Origin: Rhodospirillaceae bacterium
GTDB taxonomy: Bacteria; Pseudomonadota; Alphaproteobacteria; TMED109; TMED131
Assembly (NCBI GenBank): GCA_902547175.1
Contig: CACCMS010000011.1
Location: 1-27,903, forward strand
DNA: 27,903 bases
Direction of reading: 5' to 3'
A model generated the notes under the pieces. It was not told where the DNA came from, made no database searches, and saw nothing but the letters and a program-made list of their open reading frames with translations. A program made the translations under genes and the position numbers. Of the stretch, positions 17,348-25,924 are shown piece after piece. Numbering within the stretch: position 1 is the first letter of the stretch; each line of letters starts with the position of its first letter.

Positions 17348-18103
17348 ATGAGGGTTAATTTAAATTTTTTTATGGTTTTTGCTTTCTTATTTTTAGCTAA
17401 CTGCGCAACTAACAATAATTCCCAAAATATCGTGGATAAAACACCTCAAACCCAAGATCCTTGGGAGAGTTTTAATAGAGGAACGTTTGCTTTCAATAAG
17501 GTTTTTGATAAATATTTGTTAGCTCCATTAGCAAAAGGTTATCGTATCATTTTACCTACTGAAGCAAGAAAAGGAGTAAGAAACTTTTTTAGTAATTTAA
17601 AAGAGCCATGGACTTCCATTAACGCAGCTTTACAAGGAAACTTTAAAAATTCAGGCACCTCCATTTTAAGATTTGGCTTGAACACTACAATAGGCTTATT
17701 AGGAATATTTGATGTGGCTGCAAGCCTAGGATTTGAAAAACAAAAAGAAGATTTTGGCCAAACCCTAGCTGTTTACGGTGTAGAACCTGGTCCTTATTTA
17801 GTTTTGCCATTATTAGGGCCCAGTACCGTAAGAGATGCTTTAGGAAAAGTAACTGATTTTGTGGCTGACCCAGTGACAATTGCTTTAAATAAAGATGGAA
17901 AAGAAAATTGGTTATGGATTGGAACTGCTGTTAACGGTATAGATTTTAGAGAACAAAATTTAGAAAAAATTGATAATCTAGAAGCAACCTCAGTAGATTT
18001 CTATGCTACTATAAGGAGTTTATATTTAGAACGAAGAAATAGAATGATAAGAAATCAATCAGCTGATGAGCAGGATCCCTTTCAAGAATTTGATATAGAA
18101 TAG
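17348..18103 (+). CDS. mlaA: MlaA (VacJ) outer-membrane phospholipid-removal lipoprotein
   Basis: MlaA sits in the outer membrane and extracts phospholipids from the outer leaflet, passing them to MlaC. The 251-residue protein has a lipoprotein signal (hydrophobic residues 5-17, lipidated Cys19). The body holds DPWESFNRGTFAFN (about 37-50), EPWTSINAALQG, LNTTIGLLGIFDVAASLG, EDFGQTLAVYGVEPGPYLVLPLLGPS and RDALGK, all diagnostic of the VacJ/MlaA family. The residue before Cys19 is Asn, unusual for a lipobox. A strong AGGGAG site supports the ATG. mlaC follows nine bases later. The inner-membrane transporter genes mlaFED are not in the window. Confidence 0.95.
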   Translation: MRVNLNFFMVFAFLFLANCATNNNSQNIVDKTPQTQDPWESFNRGTFAFNKVFDKYLLAPLAKGYRIILPTEARKGVRNFFSNLKEPWTSINAALQGNFKNSGTSILRFGLNTTIGLLGIFDVAASLGFEKQKEDFGQTLAVYGVEPGPYLVLPLLGPSTVRDALGKVTDFVADPVTIALNKDGKENWLWIGTAVNGIDFREQNLEKIDNLEATSVDFYATIRSLYLERRNRMIRNQSADEQDPFQEFDIE

Positions 18104-18112
18104 AGGCTTTCA

Positions 18113-18727
18113 ATGAAGAAAATTAAAATAATATTTACATTTCTAATGTGTCTTTTAATCAACAATGCATTAGCTATTACTGAGAATGATGCTAATCAAT
18201 TTGTCGTAGATATAGGTAACCAAGCTATAAAAATTCTTAAAATACCTGTTGATGATAAGGAAAAGAGAAAAAAAGAACTTCAGAACTTACTTCAAGAGAA
18301 GTTTGATATGCCTTTTATAGCAAGAATTATACTTGGTAAAGAAATTTTTAAAAATACTTCCGAAGAAAAATTTAATAAATTTTCTGATATATTTGAAATT
18401 CATATTGTCAAAATATATTCTTCTCAACTCGGAACATATAAAGGACAAAAATTTACTGTAAAAAATACTGAAATAAAAAAGAAAGATGCGTTTGTTTACT
18501 CTAGCATTGAATCACCAGACTTTCCTACTACAAATATTGTTTGGAGAGTAAGAGACCTTGGTAAGGGACTTAAGGTTATAGATATGCAAGTAGAGGGGGT
18601 TAGTTTGCTCAGAACAAAAAGAAATGATTTTAAAATGGTACTAGATAGTCAAGGTATAGATGGTTTAATAATGACTCTAGAAAGCATGAATCAATTACCT
18701 GATTTAAAAATACCCGGCGATAACTAA
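18113..18727 (+). CDS. mlaC: MlaC-like periplasmic phospholipid-binding protein
   Basis: MlaC (Ttg2D family) carries phospholipid across the periplasm between MlaA and the MlaFEDB transporter. The 204-residue product starts with a Sec signal peptide, probably cleaved after NALA (about residue 21). The mature part has FDMPFIARIILGKE, FSDIFEIHIVKIYSSQL, VWRVRDLGKGLKVIDMQVEGVSL and RNDF, matching the family's pattern. Length is normal. GAGG overlapping the mlaA stop acts as ribosome binding site. Adjacency to mlaA strengthens the call. Confidence 0.92.
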   Translation: MKKIKIIFTFLMCLLINNALAITENDANQFVVDIGNQAIKILKIPVDDKEKRKKELQNLLQEKFDMPFIARIILGKEIFKNTSEEKFNKFSDIFEIHIVKIYSSQLGTYKGQKFTVKNTEIKKKDAFVYSSIESPDFPTTNIVWRVRDLGKGLKVIDMQVEGVSLLRTKRNDFKMVLDSQGIDGLIMTLESMNQLPDLKIPGDN

Positions 18728-18742
18728 AAACTTTTTATAAAA

Positions 18743-19867
18743 ATGATTGTAGCTTCCGTAAAAGAGAAAAATGAATTTGAAAATAGAGTATCTATTACTC
18801 CTGACACTTGTAAAAGTTACATCAAAGCTGGCCTCGAAGTAATTATAGAAAAAAATGCAGGTTATAATGCAAGCTTTTTAGACAGTATTTACCTGGAAAG
18901 TGGAGCTAAGGTTTTAGATAGAGAACAAGTATTACAAAAAGCTGATATTTTAGTTTGTGTAAGTACCATTCTTGAGAATTCAGATTTAGAAAATTTAAAA
19001 AATAAAGCTGTAATTATTGGCGGGTTAAATCCATATGAAAATAGTGATAAAATTAAAAAAATTATAGGGAAAAATGTAAGCTTAATATCCTTAGATTTTC
19101 TTCCTAGAATAAGTAGAGCTCAATCTATGGATATCCTATCTTCACAAGCAAATTTAGCTGGATACAAAGCAGTTATTGAGGCGAGTAGTATTTTTAAAAA
19201 AGCTTTACCTATGATGATGACTGCAGCAGGAACAATTATACCAGCAAAATGTTTAATACTTGGTGCTGGTGTAGCAGGACTACAAGCTATTGCTACTGCA
19301 AAAAGGTTAGGTTGTGTTGTTTCAGCATTTGATGTAAGGCCAGAAGTAGAAGAACAAGTAAATAGTCTAGGAGCAAAATTTGTTAAAGTGGAAGATGGAG
19401 CAAATGCTAGAGAAACACAGACAGTCTATGCTAAAGAAATGAGCGAAGATTATAAAAAGAAACAGTTAAAAGCCATTCATGATGTTGCTGTTAATATGGA
19501 TATTATTATATCTACCGCTTTAATTCCAGGAAAAAAAGCTCCCTTACTTATTGAGTCTAATACTATATCGCATATGAAAAGTGGTAGCGTACTAATAGAT
19601 TTAGCTTCTAGTTCAGGAGGAAATATTGAAGGTTCAAAAATTGGAGAAAAGGTTAATATCAATGATTGTGTAGTATATGCTCCTAGAAATTTACCTAGTC
19701 TCATTGCTTACGATGCAAGCCTATTATTTTCTAAAAATATTTATAATTTTATCTCAAATTTTATTACTGATAATAAAATATTTGATATTGAAGCCAAAGA
19801 TGAATTACTTTTAAAAACTATATTAGTAAAAAATGGAAATAAAACAGAAAATTTTTATGATGGTTAA
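18743..19867 (+). CDS. pntAA: NAD(P) transhydrogenase subunit alpha, part 1 (NAD-binding domain I)
   Basis: This is the soluble NAD(H)-binding domain I of proton-translocating transhydrogenase, which moves hydride from NADH to NADP+ using the proton gradient. The 374-residue protein starts with ASVKEKNEFENRVSITPDT, typical of the AlaDH/PntA N-terminal domain. The dinucleotide loop GAGVAGLQAIATAKRLG lies at about residues 173-189, followed by FDVRPEVEEQVNSLGAKFV. The polypeptide ends after domain I, so the alpha subunit is split, as in Rhodospirillum rubrum and many alphaproteobacteria. It begins 15 bases after mlaC without an obvious Shine-Dalgarno sequence. Confidence 0.95.
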   Translation: MIVASVKEKNEFENRVSITPDTCKSYIKAGLEVIIEKNAGYNASFLDSIYLESGAKVLDREQVLQKADILVCVSTILENSDLENLKNKAVIIGGLNPYENSDKIKKIIGKNVSLISLDFLPRISRAQSMDILSSQANLAGYKAVIEASSIFKKALPMMMTAAGTIIPAKCLILGAGVAGLQAIATAKRLGCVVSAFDVRPEVEEQVNSLGAKFVKVEDGANARETQTVYAKEMSEDYKKKQLKAIHDVAVNMDIIISTALIPGKKAPLLIESNTISHMKSGSVLIDLASSSGGNIEGSKIGEKVNINDCVVYAPRNLPSLIAYDASLLFSKNIYNFISNFITDNKIFDIEAKDELLLKTILVKNGNKTENFYDG

Positions 19868-19869
19868 AC

Positions 19870-20193
19870 ATGGAAAATATTGATCCTTTTGTAATTAATT
19901 TTATAGTATTTACTTTAGCCATATTTGTTGGTTACTTTGTAGTTTGGGCTGTTACTCCTGCTCTTCATACGCCTCTAATGAGTGTTACTAATGCTATTTC
20001 AGGTATAATTATTGTCGGTAGTTTAACACTAATTATATTAAGTCCTGAAAATGATGATTTTCAGAAATCTTTAGATTTATCATCATTAATGGGTTATCTA
20101 GCTACTGTTTTGGCAAGTATAAATGTTTTTGGGGGCTTTGTAGTTACACAAAGAATGTTAGCAATGTATAAGAAAAAAAATAAAAATGATTAA
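19870..20193 (+). CDS. pntAB: NAD(P) transhydrogenase subunit alpha, part 2 (membrane segment)
   Basis: This 107-residue membrane protein supplies the alpha-side transmembrane helices of the proton channel. Three or four hydrophobic helices are visible (about 8-27, 36-57, 75-97), with the family segment TPALHTPLMSVTNAISGIIIVGS near residues 29-51 and ASINVFGGFVVTQRML near the C-terminus. It begins two bases after the pntAA stop and overlaps pntB by 8 bases, so the three subunits should be co-translated. Confidence 0.95.
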   Translation: MENIDPFVINFIVFTLAIFVGYFVVWAVTPALHTPLMSVTNAISGIIIVGSLTLIILSPENDDFQKSLDLSSLMGYLATVLASINVFGGFVVTQRMLAMYKKKNKND

Positions 20194-21577
20194 TGAAAAC
20201 TTTTCAGCAGTACTTTATTTAATTTCCTCAGTTTTTTTTATATTAGCCTTAAAGGGATTATCGTCACCTGAAACTGCACGAAGAGGTAATATTTTTGGTA
20301 TATTGGGTATGCTCACTGCAGTAAGTACTTTAATTCTACAACCTAATACTTCTAATTTTATACCAGCTATAATCTGTATCTTATTAGGAGGTGTTATTGG
20401 AACAACTTTAGGCTTAAAAATAAAAATGACTGCAATGCCACAATTAGTAGCAGGGTTTCATAGCTTAGTTGGATTAGCTGCTGTATTTGTAGCTGCGGGA
20501 GCCTTTTATGCTCCAGAAAAATTTGGTATTTCTTCTGGTGGTACTATCAAAGTAGTTAGTGCTATTGAGATGTCAATCGGATTAGTTGTTGGAGCTATTA
20601 CTTTTTCTGGTTCTATTATAGCTTTTTTAAAGTTACAGTCATTGATGTCGGGAAATCCTATAACCTTCAAACTTCAACATTCATTAAACGCTCTGCTAGG
20701 AATAATCATTGTGATTAGTATTTATCTATTTGTAAAATTACAAAGTAATGAATTGTTTATTTTACTTACTATTATGGCATTAATTATTGGGATATTAATA
20801 ATCATACCAATAGGTGGGGCAGATATGCCAGTAGTTGTGTCAATGTTAAATTCTTATTCTGGTTGGGCTGCGGCCGGAATAGGTTTTACTTTAGAAAATA
20901 TCTCTCTTATTATTGTAGGAGCATTAGTTGGAAGCTCTGGAGCTATATTATCTTACATAATGTGTAAGGCAATGAATCGATCATTTATTAGTGTTATTTT
21001 AGGTGGTTTTGGAGAGGATAGCACTTCAACAGCTGTGACACAGACTGATAAGACTGTTAAATCAGGAGGATCAACAGATGGTTCCTTTATAATGAAAAAC
21101 TCAGAACATGTAATAATAGTACCTGGATATGGAATGGCAGTATCACAAGCTCAGCATATAGTTAAAGAAATGGCAGACTTATTAAAAAAAAATGGAGTGA
21201 AGGTTTCATTTGCAATTCATCCAGTTGCTGGAAGAATGCCAGGTCATATGAATGTACTATTAGCAGAAGCCAATGTTTCGTATGATGAAGTTTTTGAATT
21301 AGAAGAGATTAATTCAGATTTTAGCACTTGTGATGTAGCTTTTGTTATTGGAGCTAATGATATTACTAATCCAGCTGCTAAAACAGATCCTAGCAGTCCA
21401 ATAGCAGGAATGCCAATCTTAGATGTTGAAAATGCCAAGACTGTTTTATTTGTTAAAAGAAGTTTGTCGCCTGGCTACGCAGGTATAGATAACAAAGTCT
21501 TCTATAATGAAAACACGCTAATGTTATTTGGTGATGCAAAAAAAATAGTAGAAGAAATAGTAAAAGAGCTTGACTAG
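20186..21577 (+). CDS. pntB: NAD(P) transhydrogenase subunit beta
   Basis: PntB contains the beta-side membrane helices (domain II) and the NADP(H)-binding domain III. The 463-residue product has about nine membrane spans in its first 270 residues, including GGADMPVVVSMLNSYSGWAAAG. Domain III starts near residue 290 and shows the NADP site: VPGYGMAVSQAQH, HPVAGRMPGHMNVLLAEA, IGANDITNPAAK and KRSLSPGYAGIDN. With PntAA and PntAB it makes a complete enzyme, which would supply NADPH. It ends one base from the convergent glyoxalase II-like gene, leaving no room for a separate terminator. Confidence 0.97.
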   Translation: MINENFSAVLYLISSVFFILALKGLSSPETARRGNIFGILGMLTAVSTLILQPNTSNFIPAIICILLGGVIGTTLGLKIKMTAMPQLVAGFHSLVGLAAVFVAAGAFYAPEKFGISSGGTIKVVSAIEMSIGLVVGAITFSGSIIAFLKLQSLMSGNPITFKLQHSLNALLGIIIVISIYLFVKLQSNELFILLTIMALIIGILIIIPIGGADMPVVVSMLNSYSGWAAAGIGFTLENISLIIVGALVGSSGAILSYIMCKAMNRSFISVILGGFGEDSTSTAVTQTDKTVKSGGSTDGSFIMKNSEHVIIVPGYGMAVSQAQHIVKEMADLLKKNGVKVSFAIHPVAGRMPGHMNVLLAEANVSYDEVFELEEINSDFSTCDVAFVIGANDITNPAAKTDPSSPIAGMPILDVENAKTVLFVKRSLSPGYAGIDNKVFYNENTLMLFGDAKKIVEEIVKELD

Positions 21578-21578
21578 T

Positions 21579-22367
21579 TTACCATTTGTTTCTTAATTCT
21601 CTTAGTGCTAAAAAAACTTCTTGAGGGCTATCGTTTTTAGATAAAAGATTTTCATTTTTTAATGATTCTTTAATACTTTTTTCTTTGAGTCTAAAAAAAG
21701 TATTCACTTTTAATTCTATTTCAAAAGAAGAAACAAATTTTGTACTAAAACCCTCTATTTTAGATTTTTGTAATAAATCATAAGCATTCTTATTTTCTGG
21801 TTCTAGAGATAAAGTAAATTCAAGATTATTAGTTAAATAATCATGGCCTGGATATATTTTCGTTTTTTTATCAAGTTTTATTAGTTGGTTATAAAAAGTA
21901 TTGTATAGACTTAAAGGATTTCCTCCATTATGACAGTTTCCAACACCTGCATTAAAAAGAGTATCCCCACAAAATAATGCATCTTCAGAACCTCTAATTA
22001 ATAAACATAAATGAGACATTGTATGGCCAGGTGTATCTAAAATATCTATATTTACTGTATTACCAACCTTAATTTTATCTCCTGCTTTTAAACCTATATC
22101 AACTCCTTTTATTACCTTTTTAGCATTATGGTGCGCATATAATTTAGCTCCTGTATGTTGAATAATTTTATCATTTCCTCCAGTATGATCTAAATGTTCA
22201 TGTGTATTTATTATAGAAACAATCTTTAAATCATTTCTTTTTGCCTCTTCTAAACATAGATTGTATGCAAGAGGATCTACCACTATCGCTTCTCTAGTCT
22301 TTTCACACCCTATTAAATAATTAAAGTTTCTATAATTGTTATATGTATAAATTTGTTTTATTATCAT
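21579..22367 (-). CDS. gloB: Glyoxalase II-like metallo-beta-lactamase-fold hydrolase
   Basis: This is a metallo-beta-lactamase-fold hydrolase of the hydroxyacylglutathione hydrolase type. From the ATG at 22367 it has 262 residues, close to GloB length. The two-metal motif THEHLDH is at 55-61, followed by TPGHTMSHL and CGDTLF. The C-terminal ALRELRNKW resembles the substrate-binding tail of GloB. Two motifs deviate: the usual GCGR after GDTLFxA is GVGNCHNGG, and the usual CGHEY is PGHDY. So glutathione-thioester hydrolysis is likely but not certain. A longer frame starting at a TTG (22403) overlaps the divergent dehydrogenase gene and lacks support. The true gap between the two start codons is only 22 bases. 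Confidence 0.8.
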   Translation of the reverse strand: MIIKQIYTYNNYRNFNYLIGCEKTREAIVVDPLAYNLCLEEAKRNDLKIVSIINTHEHLDHTGGNDKIIQHTGAKLYAHHNAKKVIKGVDIGLKAGDKIKVGNTVNIDILDTPGHTMSHLCLLIRGSEDALFCGDTLFNAGVGNCHNGGNPLSLYNTFYNQLIKLDKKTKIYPGHDYLTNNLEFTLSLEPENKNAYDLLQKSKIEGFSTKFVSSFEIELKVNTFFRLKEKSIKESLKNENLLSKNDSPQEVFLALRELRNKW

Positions 22368-22373
22368 AATAAT

Positions 22374-22403
22374 TTTATAAAGAGGTCTTATGCAAGAATA
22401 CAA
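22374..22403 (-). promoter_or_regulatory. Candidate gloB promoter, leaderless layout
   Basis: On the minus strand TTGTAT (22403-22398) and TATAAA (22379-22374) are 18 bases apart, and the -10 ends six bases before the ATG at 22367. Transcription would start at or next to the start codon, and no Shine-Dalgarno sequence is present. The -35 lies inside the divergent gene. Confidence 0.35.
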
Positions 22404-23391
22404 AATAGTAGTTCAAGGAACAAGAAAAATTATTACTTATCTTAAAAGCTACCTAAAAATACCTTTTAAGTTATATTATTTTGCTAAACAAAATGAAAAT
22501 TACTTTAAAAAACTTAAAAAAGCTGATGTGGTCATAACCATGAGCTGGGGAAAAACTATGTGGGGTGGTACAGAAAATTTGAAAGTACCAGAAGTACAAA
22601 ACCTAAAATTAATACATCTACCTGGCGCTGGGACTGATGCCATAAATTTTTCTCAATTACCTAAAAACTGTAAGGTTTGTAATGTTTATGAACATGAAAT
22701 ACCTATAGCAGAGTACTGCTTAGCTAATATATTAAATTGGGAGATGAATTTAATAGAAAAAACAAGTAAATTTAAAAATTTAGACTGGAGTGATTGTATG
22801 ATTTTTGATGGGCCTACCCACAGTGAGTTATACGATAAAACTATTGGTATATTGGGTTATGGTAAAATAGGTAAGGAAATAGCTAAAAGAATTAAACCAT
22901 TTGGAACACATTTAATTGGCTATACTAGAACTAATAGAAAGAAAGACAAATATTTAAATAATTTATATCTAAGTAATGACATTAAAAAAAATATTGGAAG
23001 TTTAGACTACTTAATAATTGCATGTCCCTTAACTAAAAGTACAAAAAATATAATTAATTCTAATTTATTTAAACTTATGAAAAAAGATGCAGTAATTATT
23101 AATATAGCAAGAGGCGGTATTATTAATGAAAAGGACCTATATGACGCACTGAAAAAAAGATCAATAGGTGGTGCTATAATAGATACTTGGTTTAAATATC
23201 CTCAAAGTAAAGAACAAAATGGTTTCAGACCTTCCAAATTTTCATTTAATAAAATGAACAATGTGATTATGTCACCACATATATCTGCTTGGTCAGAAAG
23301 TATGATTGAAAGAAGATCTAGAGTAATAAGTGATAATATAAATAGGCTATATAATAAGAAAGGACTAATTAATAAAGTGAGGAATGCTTAA
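22390..23391 (+). CDS. D-2-hydroxyacid dehydrogenase family protein, atypical active site
   Basis: This 333-residue protein belongs to the NAD(P)-dependent D-isomer-specific 2-hydroxyacid dehydrogenase family, which interconverts 2-oxoacids and D-2-hydroxyacids. The dinucleotide loop [16 protein letters not shown] runs from about residue 153, the catalytic arginine is R241 in [10 protein letters not shown], and the catalytic histidine is H297 in SPHISAW. The segment that normally reads DVFExEP is DTWFKYP (265-271), so the usual catalytic Glu is Tyr270. The substrate is unknown. A good AGAGG site (22381-22385) lies before the ATG at 22390. It is divergent from the gloB-like gene and converges on rpsU with a 4-base overlap. 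Confidence 0.85.
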   Translation: MQEYKIVVQGTRKIITYLKSYLKIPFKLYYFAKQNENYFKKLKKADVVITMSWGKTMWGGTENLKVPEVQNLKLIHLPGAGTDAINFSQLPKNCKVCNVYEHEIPIAEYCLANILNWEMNLIEKTSKFKNLDWSDCMIFDGPTHSELYDKTIGILGYGKIGKEIAKRIKPFGTHLIGYTRTNRKKDKYLNNLYLSNDIKKNIGSLDYLIIACPLTKSTKNIINSNLFKLMKKDAVIINIARGGIINEKDLYDALKKRSIGGAIIDTWFKYPQSKEQNGFRPSKFSFNKMNNVIMSPHISAWSESMIERRSRVISDNINRLYNKKGLINKVRNA

Positions 23392-23585
23392 TATCCTCTA
23401 GTACTTTTTCTTTGTAACTTTCTCCACCTTCTCACAGATTCTGCCTTTTCTCTTGCTTTCTTTTCTGAAGGCTTTTCATATGCCCTTCTTTTCTTCATTT
23501 CTCTATACATACCCTCTCTTTGCATTTTTTTCTTCAATGTTCTAAGGGCATGATCAACATTATTATCTCTTACTATAACTTCCAA
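23388..23585 (-). CDS. rpsU: 30S ribosomal protein S21
   Basis: S21 is a small basic protein of the 30S subunit near the anti-Shine-Dalgarno end of 16S rRNA. The 65-residue product opens with [20 protein letters not shown] and continues with [21 protein letters not shown] and a basic tail, a clear full-length match. The start is a TTG at 23585, preceded by AGGAG (23597-23593) at seven bases. No ATG would give the conserved N-terminus. Its stop codon shares a TTAA with the stop of the convergent dehydrogenase gene. It is divergent from coq9, a pairing I associate with alphaproteobacteria. Confidence 0.97.
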   Translation of the reverse strand: MEVIVRDNNVDHALRTLKKKMQREGMYREMKKRRAYEKPSEKKAREKAESVRRWRKLQRKSTRGY

Positions 23586-23628
23586 TATATTTCTCCTATT
23601 ATTAAAAAATATTAAATAACATAAGCTG

Positions 23629-23656
23629 TTGATAAAGTGAAGAGAATAATTAAAAT
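23629..23656 (+). promoter_or_regulatory. Candidate coq9 promoter, leaderless layout
   Basis: TTGATA (23629-23634) and TAAAAT (23651-23656) are 16 bases apart, and the -10 ends six bases before the coq9 ATG at 23663. No Shine-Dalgarno sequence is present, so the transcript would start at about the start codon. Confidence 0.4.
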
Positions 23657-23662
23657 GATATA

Positions 23663-24286
23663 ATGATAAATAATCAAAAAGAAAAAAGTATTTTTACTAA
23701 GCTTCACTCAGAATTTAAAAATGGTACTTTCAATAATTTTAATATTAGTTCGATTTTAAAAAAAAATTCAATTTCAGAAGAAGATTTTTATTACTTTTTT
23801 CCAGATAAAACTAAAAGTTTATGTAATTTTTTCTTAAGTAATTTGCAACTTAAATTAGAAAAAAAAATTAAAAAAAAAATTAAGAATGAAAAAAGTATTA
23901 GTAAAAGAGTAAACTTTATATTATTCGAACTAATTAGTCTTTTGAATGAAGATAAAGATATTAGTTTATATTTTATTAATTATATTTCTATAAAGCCTAC
24001 ATATTTAAAAAAAATAAGTATTAAGTTTTCTGATAGAGTTTGGCGCCTTTTGCAAGATAAGTCAGTTGATTTTAATTACTATACAAAACGGTTGATCCTA
24101 TCTCAAATATTAATAAACTCTATATTGTACTGGAGAGGTTCGAATGATCTTAATAAAACACAAATTTTTATAGAAAAACAAATATTTTTACTAGGCAAGT
24201 TTGGGTATTATAAAAGTAATTTTAAAAAATTTATTTCTAAAATAGCACCTAAAAAATTTTTTACAAAATTTGATTTTTTACATTAA
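23663..24286 (+). CDS. coq9: COQ9-family ubiquinone biosynthesis protein
   Basis: COQ9 proteins have a TetR-like fold that binds isoprenoid lipids. In eukaryotes COQ9 assists COQ7 and COQ5 in ubiquinone synthesis; the bacterial role is inferred. The 207-residue protein has a helical N-terminus resembling a TetR helix-turn-helix (about residues 10-50, with [11 protein letters not shown]). The COQ9 signature is at about 130-157: [20 protein letters not shown] followed by LYW. The neighbouring rpsU is the usual alphaproteobacterial context. TetR-type repressor is the alternative, but the DFNYYTKR segment argues against it. It ends tail-to-tail with purK, sharing TTAA. It is exceptionally lysine-rich. 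Confidence 0.82.
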   Translation: MINNQKEKSIFTKLHSEFKNGTFNNFNISSILKKNSISEEDFYYFFPDKTKSLCNFFLSNLQLKLEKKIKKKIKNEKSISKRVNFILFELISLLNEDKDISLYFINYISIKPTYLKKISIKFSDRVWRLLQDKSVDFNYYTKRLILSQILINSILYWRGSNDLNKTQIFIEKQIFLLGKFGYYKSNFKKFISKIAPKKFFTKFDFLH

Positions 24287-25356
24287 GATAAAATATTAAT
24301 GTGACCTAGTTTTCTACCTTCTTTAATTTCATCTTTCCCGTATATATAAAGTTTATGATTTTTTTTATTTAACGATTTCTCTATAACATTATAGTTTTCT
24401 CCTAAAATATTTACCATCTTACAATTATGATAGTACTTAATATGCGGAATTGGCATGTCAAAAATAACTCTTACTAGAGCCTCAAATTGAGAAACATTAC
24501 ACGCATCCATAGTCCAATGACCTGAATTATGAGGTCTAGGAGCTACTTCATTTACAATAATTTCATCGCTCTTATCCACAAACATTTCTATTGCAATAAT
24601 CCCAATAATATTTAAAGATCTAGCTAATTTTACAGCAATAGCTTTTGCTCTATTTTTAGTTTTTTTACTTATCTCTGCGGGAAATAAGCTTTCCCTCAGT
24701 ATTCCATTAGCATGTTTATTTTCAGACGGTTCATAACATACTGCAGATCCATCTTTTTTAATTATTACTATTACCGAAATTTCTTTTTTAAACTTTATAA
24801 TTCCTTCGATGATATATTTATTTTTTTCAATATTATTTTTTATATTTGGAATTCTATATTTTTTTATTATATGTTGTCCTTTACCATCATAGCCAAACTT
24901 TCTTGTTTTTAAAATAGCATTACCTTTTAACTTTTCTAAAACATACTTAACATCAATATATTTTTTTATTTGATAAAAAGGAGCTACAGTAATACCTAAA
25001 TTAGAAATAAATTCTTTTTCTAATAATCTATCTTGAGAATACTTTAATGCTTTTGAACCCGGAAAAATTTGACTATTTTTTTCTAAAAAATTCAAGCTTT
25101 CTAAAGGAATATTTTCAAACTCATAAGTAACCTTATCTGAGTGTTTAACAAATTTTTTTAAAGCTTTTTTATTATTGTAATCACTATTAACTATTATATT
25201 TGCATTCTGAAAAGCAGGTGCGTTTTCATTAGGGTCAAATATGCAAGTTTTAATGCCAAGCCGGGAGGCTTCAACAGCTATCATCTTACCAAGTTGTCCT
25301 CCTCCTAAAATTCCCAGTGTCTTATTAGTTATATTTTTAATAACATTATTTTTCAT
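24283..25356 (-). CDS. purK: 5-(carboxyamino)imidazole ribonucleotide synthase
   Basis: PurK is an ATP-grasp enzyme that makes N5-CAIR from AIR, bicarbonate and ATP in purine synthesis. From the ATG at 25356 it has 357 residues. [21 protein letters not shown] is near the N-terminus, then [20 protein letters not shown] in the ATP-grasp region and [19 protein letters not shown] near the C-terminal third, all typical. That start overlaps the purE stop in an ATGA junction. A longer frame reaching 25404 adds residues encoded inside purE and is unlikely. It converges with coq9, with a 4-base overlap. Confidence 0.96.
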   Translation of the reverse strand: MKNNVIKNITNKTLGILGGGQLGKMIAVEASRLGIKTCIFDPNENAPAFQNANIIVNSDYNNKKALKKFVKHSDKVTYEFENIPLESLNFLEKNSQIFPGSKALKYSQDRLLEKEFISNLGITVAPFYQIKKYIDVKYVLEKLKGNAILKTRKFGYDGKGQHIIKKYRIPNIKNNIEKNKYIIEGIIKFKKEISVIVIIKKDGSAVCYEPSENKHANGILRESLFPAEISKKTKNRAKAIAVKLARSLNIIGIIAIEMFVDKSDEIIVNEVAPRPHNSGHWTMDACNVSQFEALVRVIFDMPIPHIKYYHNCKMVNILGENYNVIEKSLNKKNHKLYIYGKDEIKEGRKLGHINILS

Positions 25357-25841
25357 TTTCTTTTTGGAGTAACTCTTACAGCCTTTGTTAAATCTTGTCT
25401 CCACTTACTTAATTTTTTTGAAATATTTTTATCATTATCTGCAAATAAAGATACAGCAAACAAGGCAGCATTTTTGGCGCCTGCTTCTCCAATTGCAAAA
25501 GTTGCAGTGGGTATACCATATGGCATTTGTACTATTGATAATAAACTGTCAAGTCCGTTCATTAGCTTACTTTCTATTGGGACACCTAATACTGGAATTT
25601 TAGTTAACGAGGCTACCATTCCTGGCAGATGAGCTGCTCCTCCAGCACCTGCTATTATAACTTTAATATTATTTTTATGAGCATTTTTAGCATATCTATA
25701 CAGTCTCTCTGGAGTTCTATGAGCTGAAACTATTTTAACTTCATTAGAAATTTTAAAATCATTTAATATATTTTCTGCTTGTTGTAATGTTTTCCAGTCA
25801 GACTGACTTCCCATTATGATACTTACCTTATCTTTTTTCAT
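25353..25841 (-). CDS. purE: N5-carboxyaminoimidazole ribonucleotide mutase
   Basis: PurE (class I) converts N5-CAIR to CAIR, directly after PurK. The 162-residue product has IIMGSQSDW (residues 8-16), SAHRTPER (39-46) and [15 protein letters not shown] (about 64-78), the signature substrate-binding segments. The ATG at 25841 is chosen over an upstream TTG (25853) because GGAG at 25851-25848 is six bases before it. purE and purK form a coupled two-gene operon with pyrD divergent. No purine riboswitch fits in the 83-base region before the gene. Confidence 0.97.
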   Translation of the reverse strand: MKKDKVSIIMGSQSDWKTLQQAENILNDFKISNEVKIVSAHRTPERLYRYAKNAHKNNIKVIIAGAGGAAHLPGMVASLTKIPVLGVPIESKLMNGLDSLLSIVQMPYGIPTATFAIGEAGAKNAALFAVSLFADNDKNISKKLSKWRQDLTKAVRVTPKRK

Positions 25842-25875
25842 ATTCAACTCCAAAAAGAAATATAATTAAGTTAAT

Positions 25876-25903
25876 ATTATAACTTTGCTTTTATTTAATT
25901 CAA
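25876..25903 (-). promoter_or_regulatory. Candidate purE-purK promoter
   Basis: On the minus strand TTGAAT (25903-25898) and a perfect TATAAT (25881-25876) are 16 bases apart. Transcription would start near 25869, giving a leader of about 28 bases that carries the purE GGAG site. It lies in the gap shared with divergent pyrD. Confidence 0.55.
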
Positions 25904-25924
25904 TTAAATGATAATAAATGTGTT

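Noticed and set aside
25357..25404. N-terminal extension of purK into purE
   Set aside because: The ATGA junction at 25356 gives the expected PurK N-terminus, and the extra residues are purE sequence in another frame.
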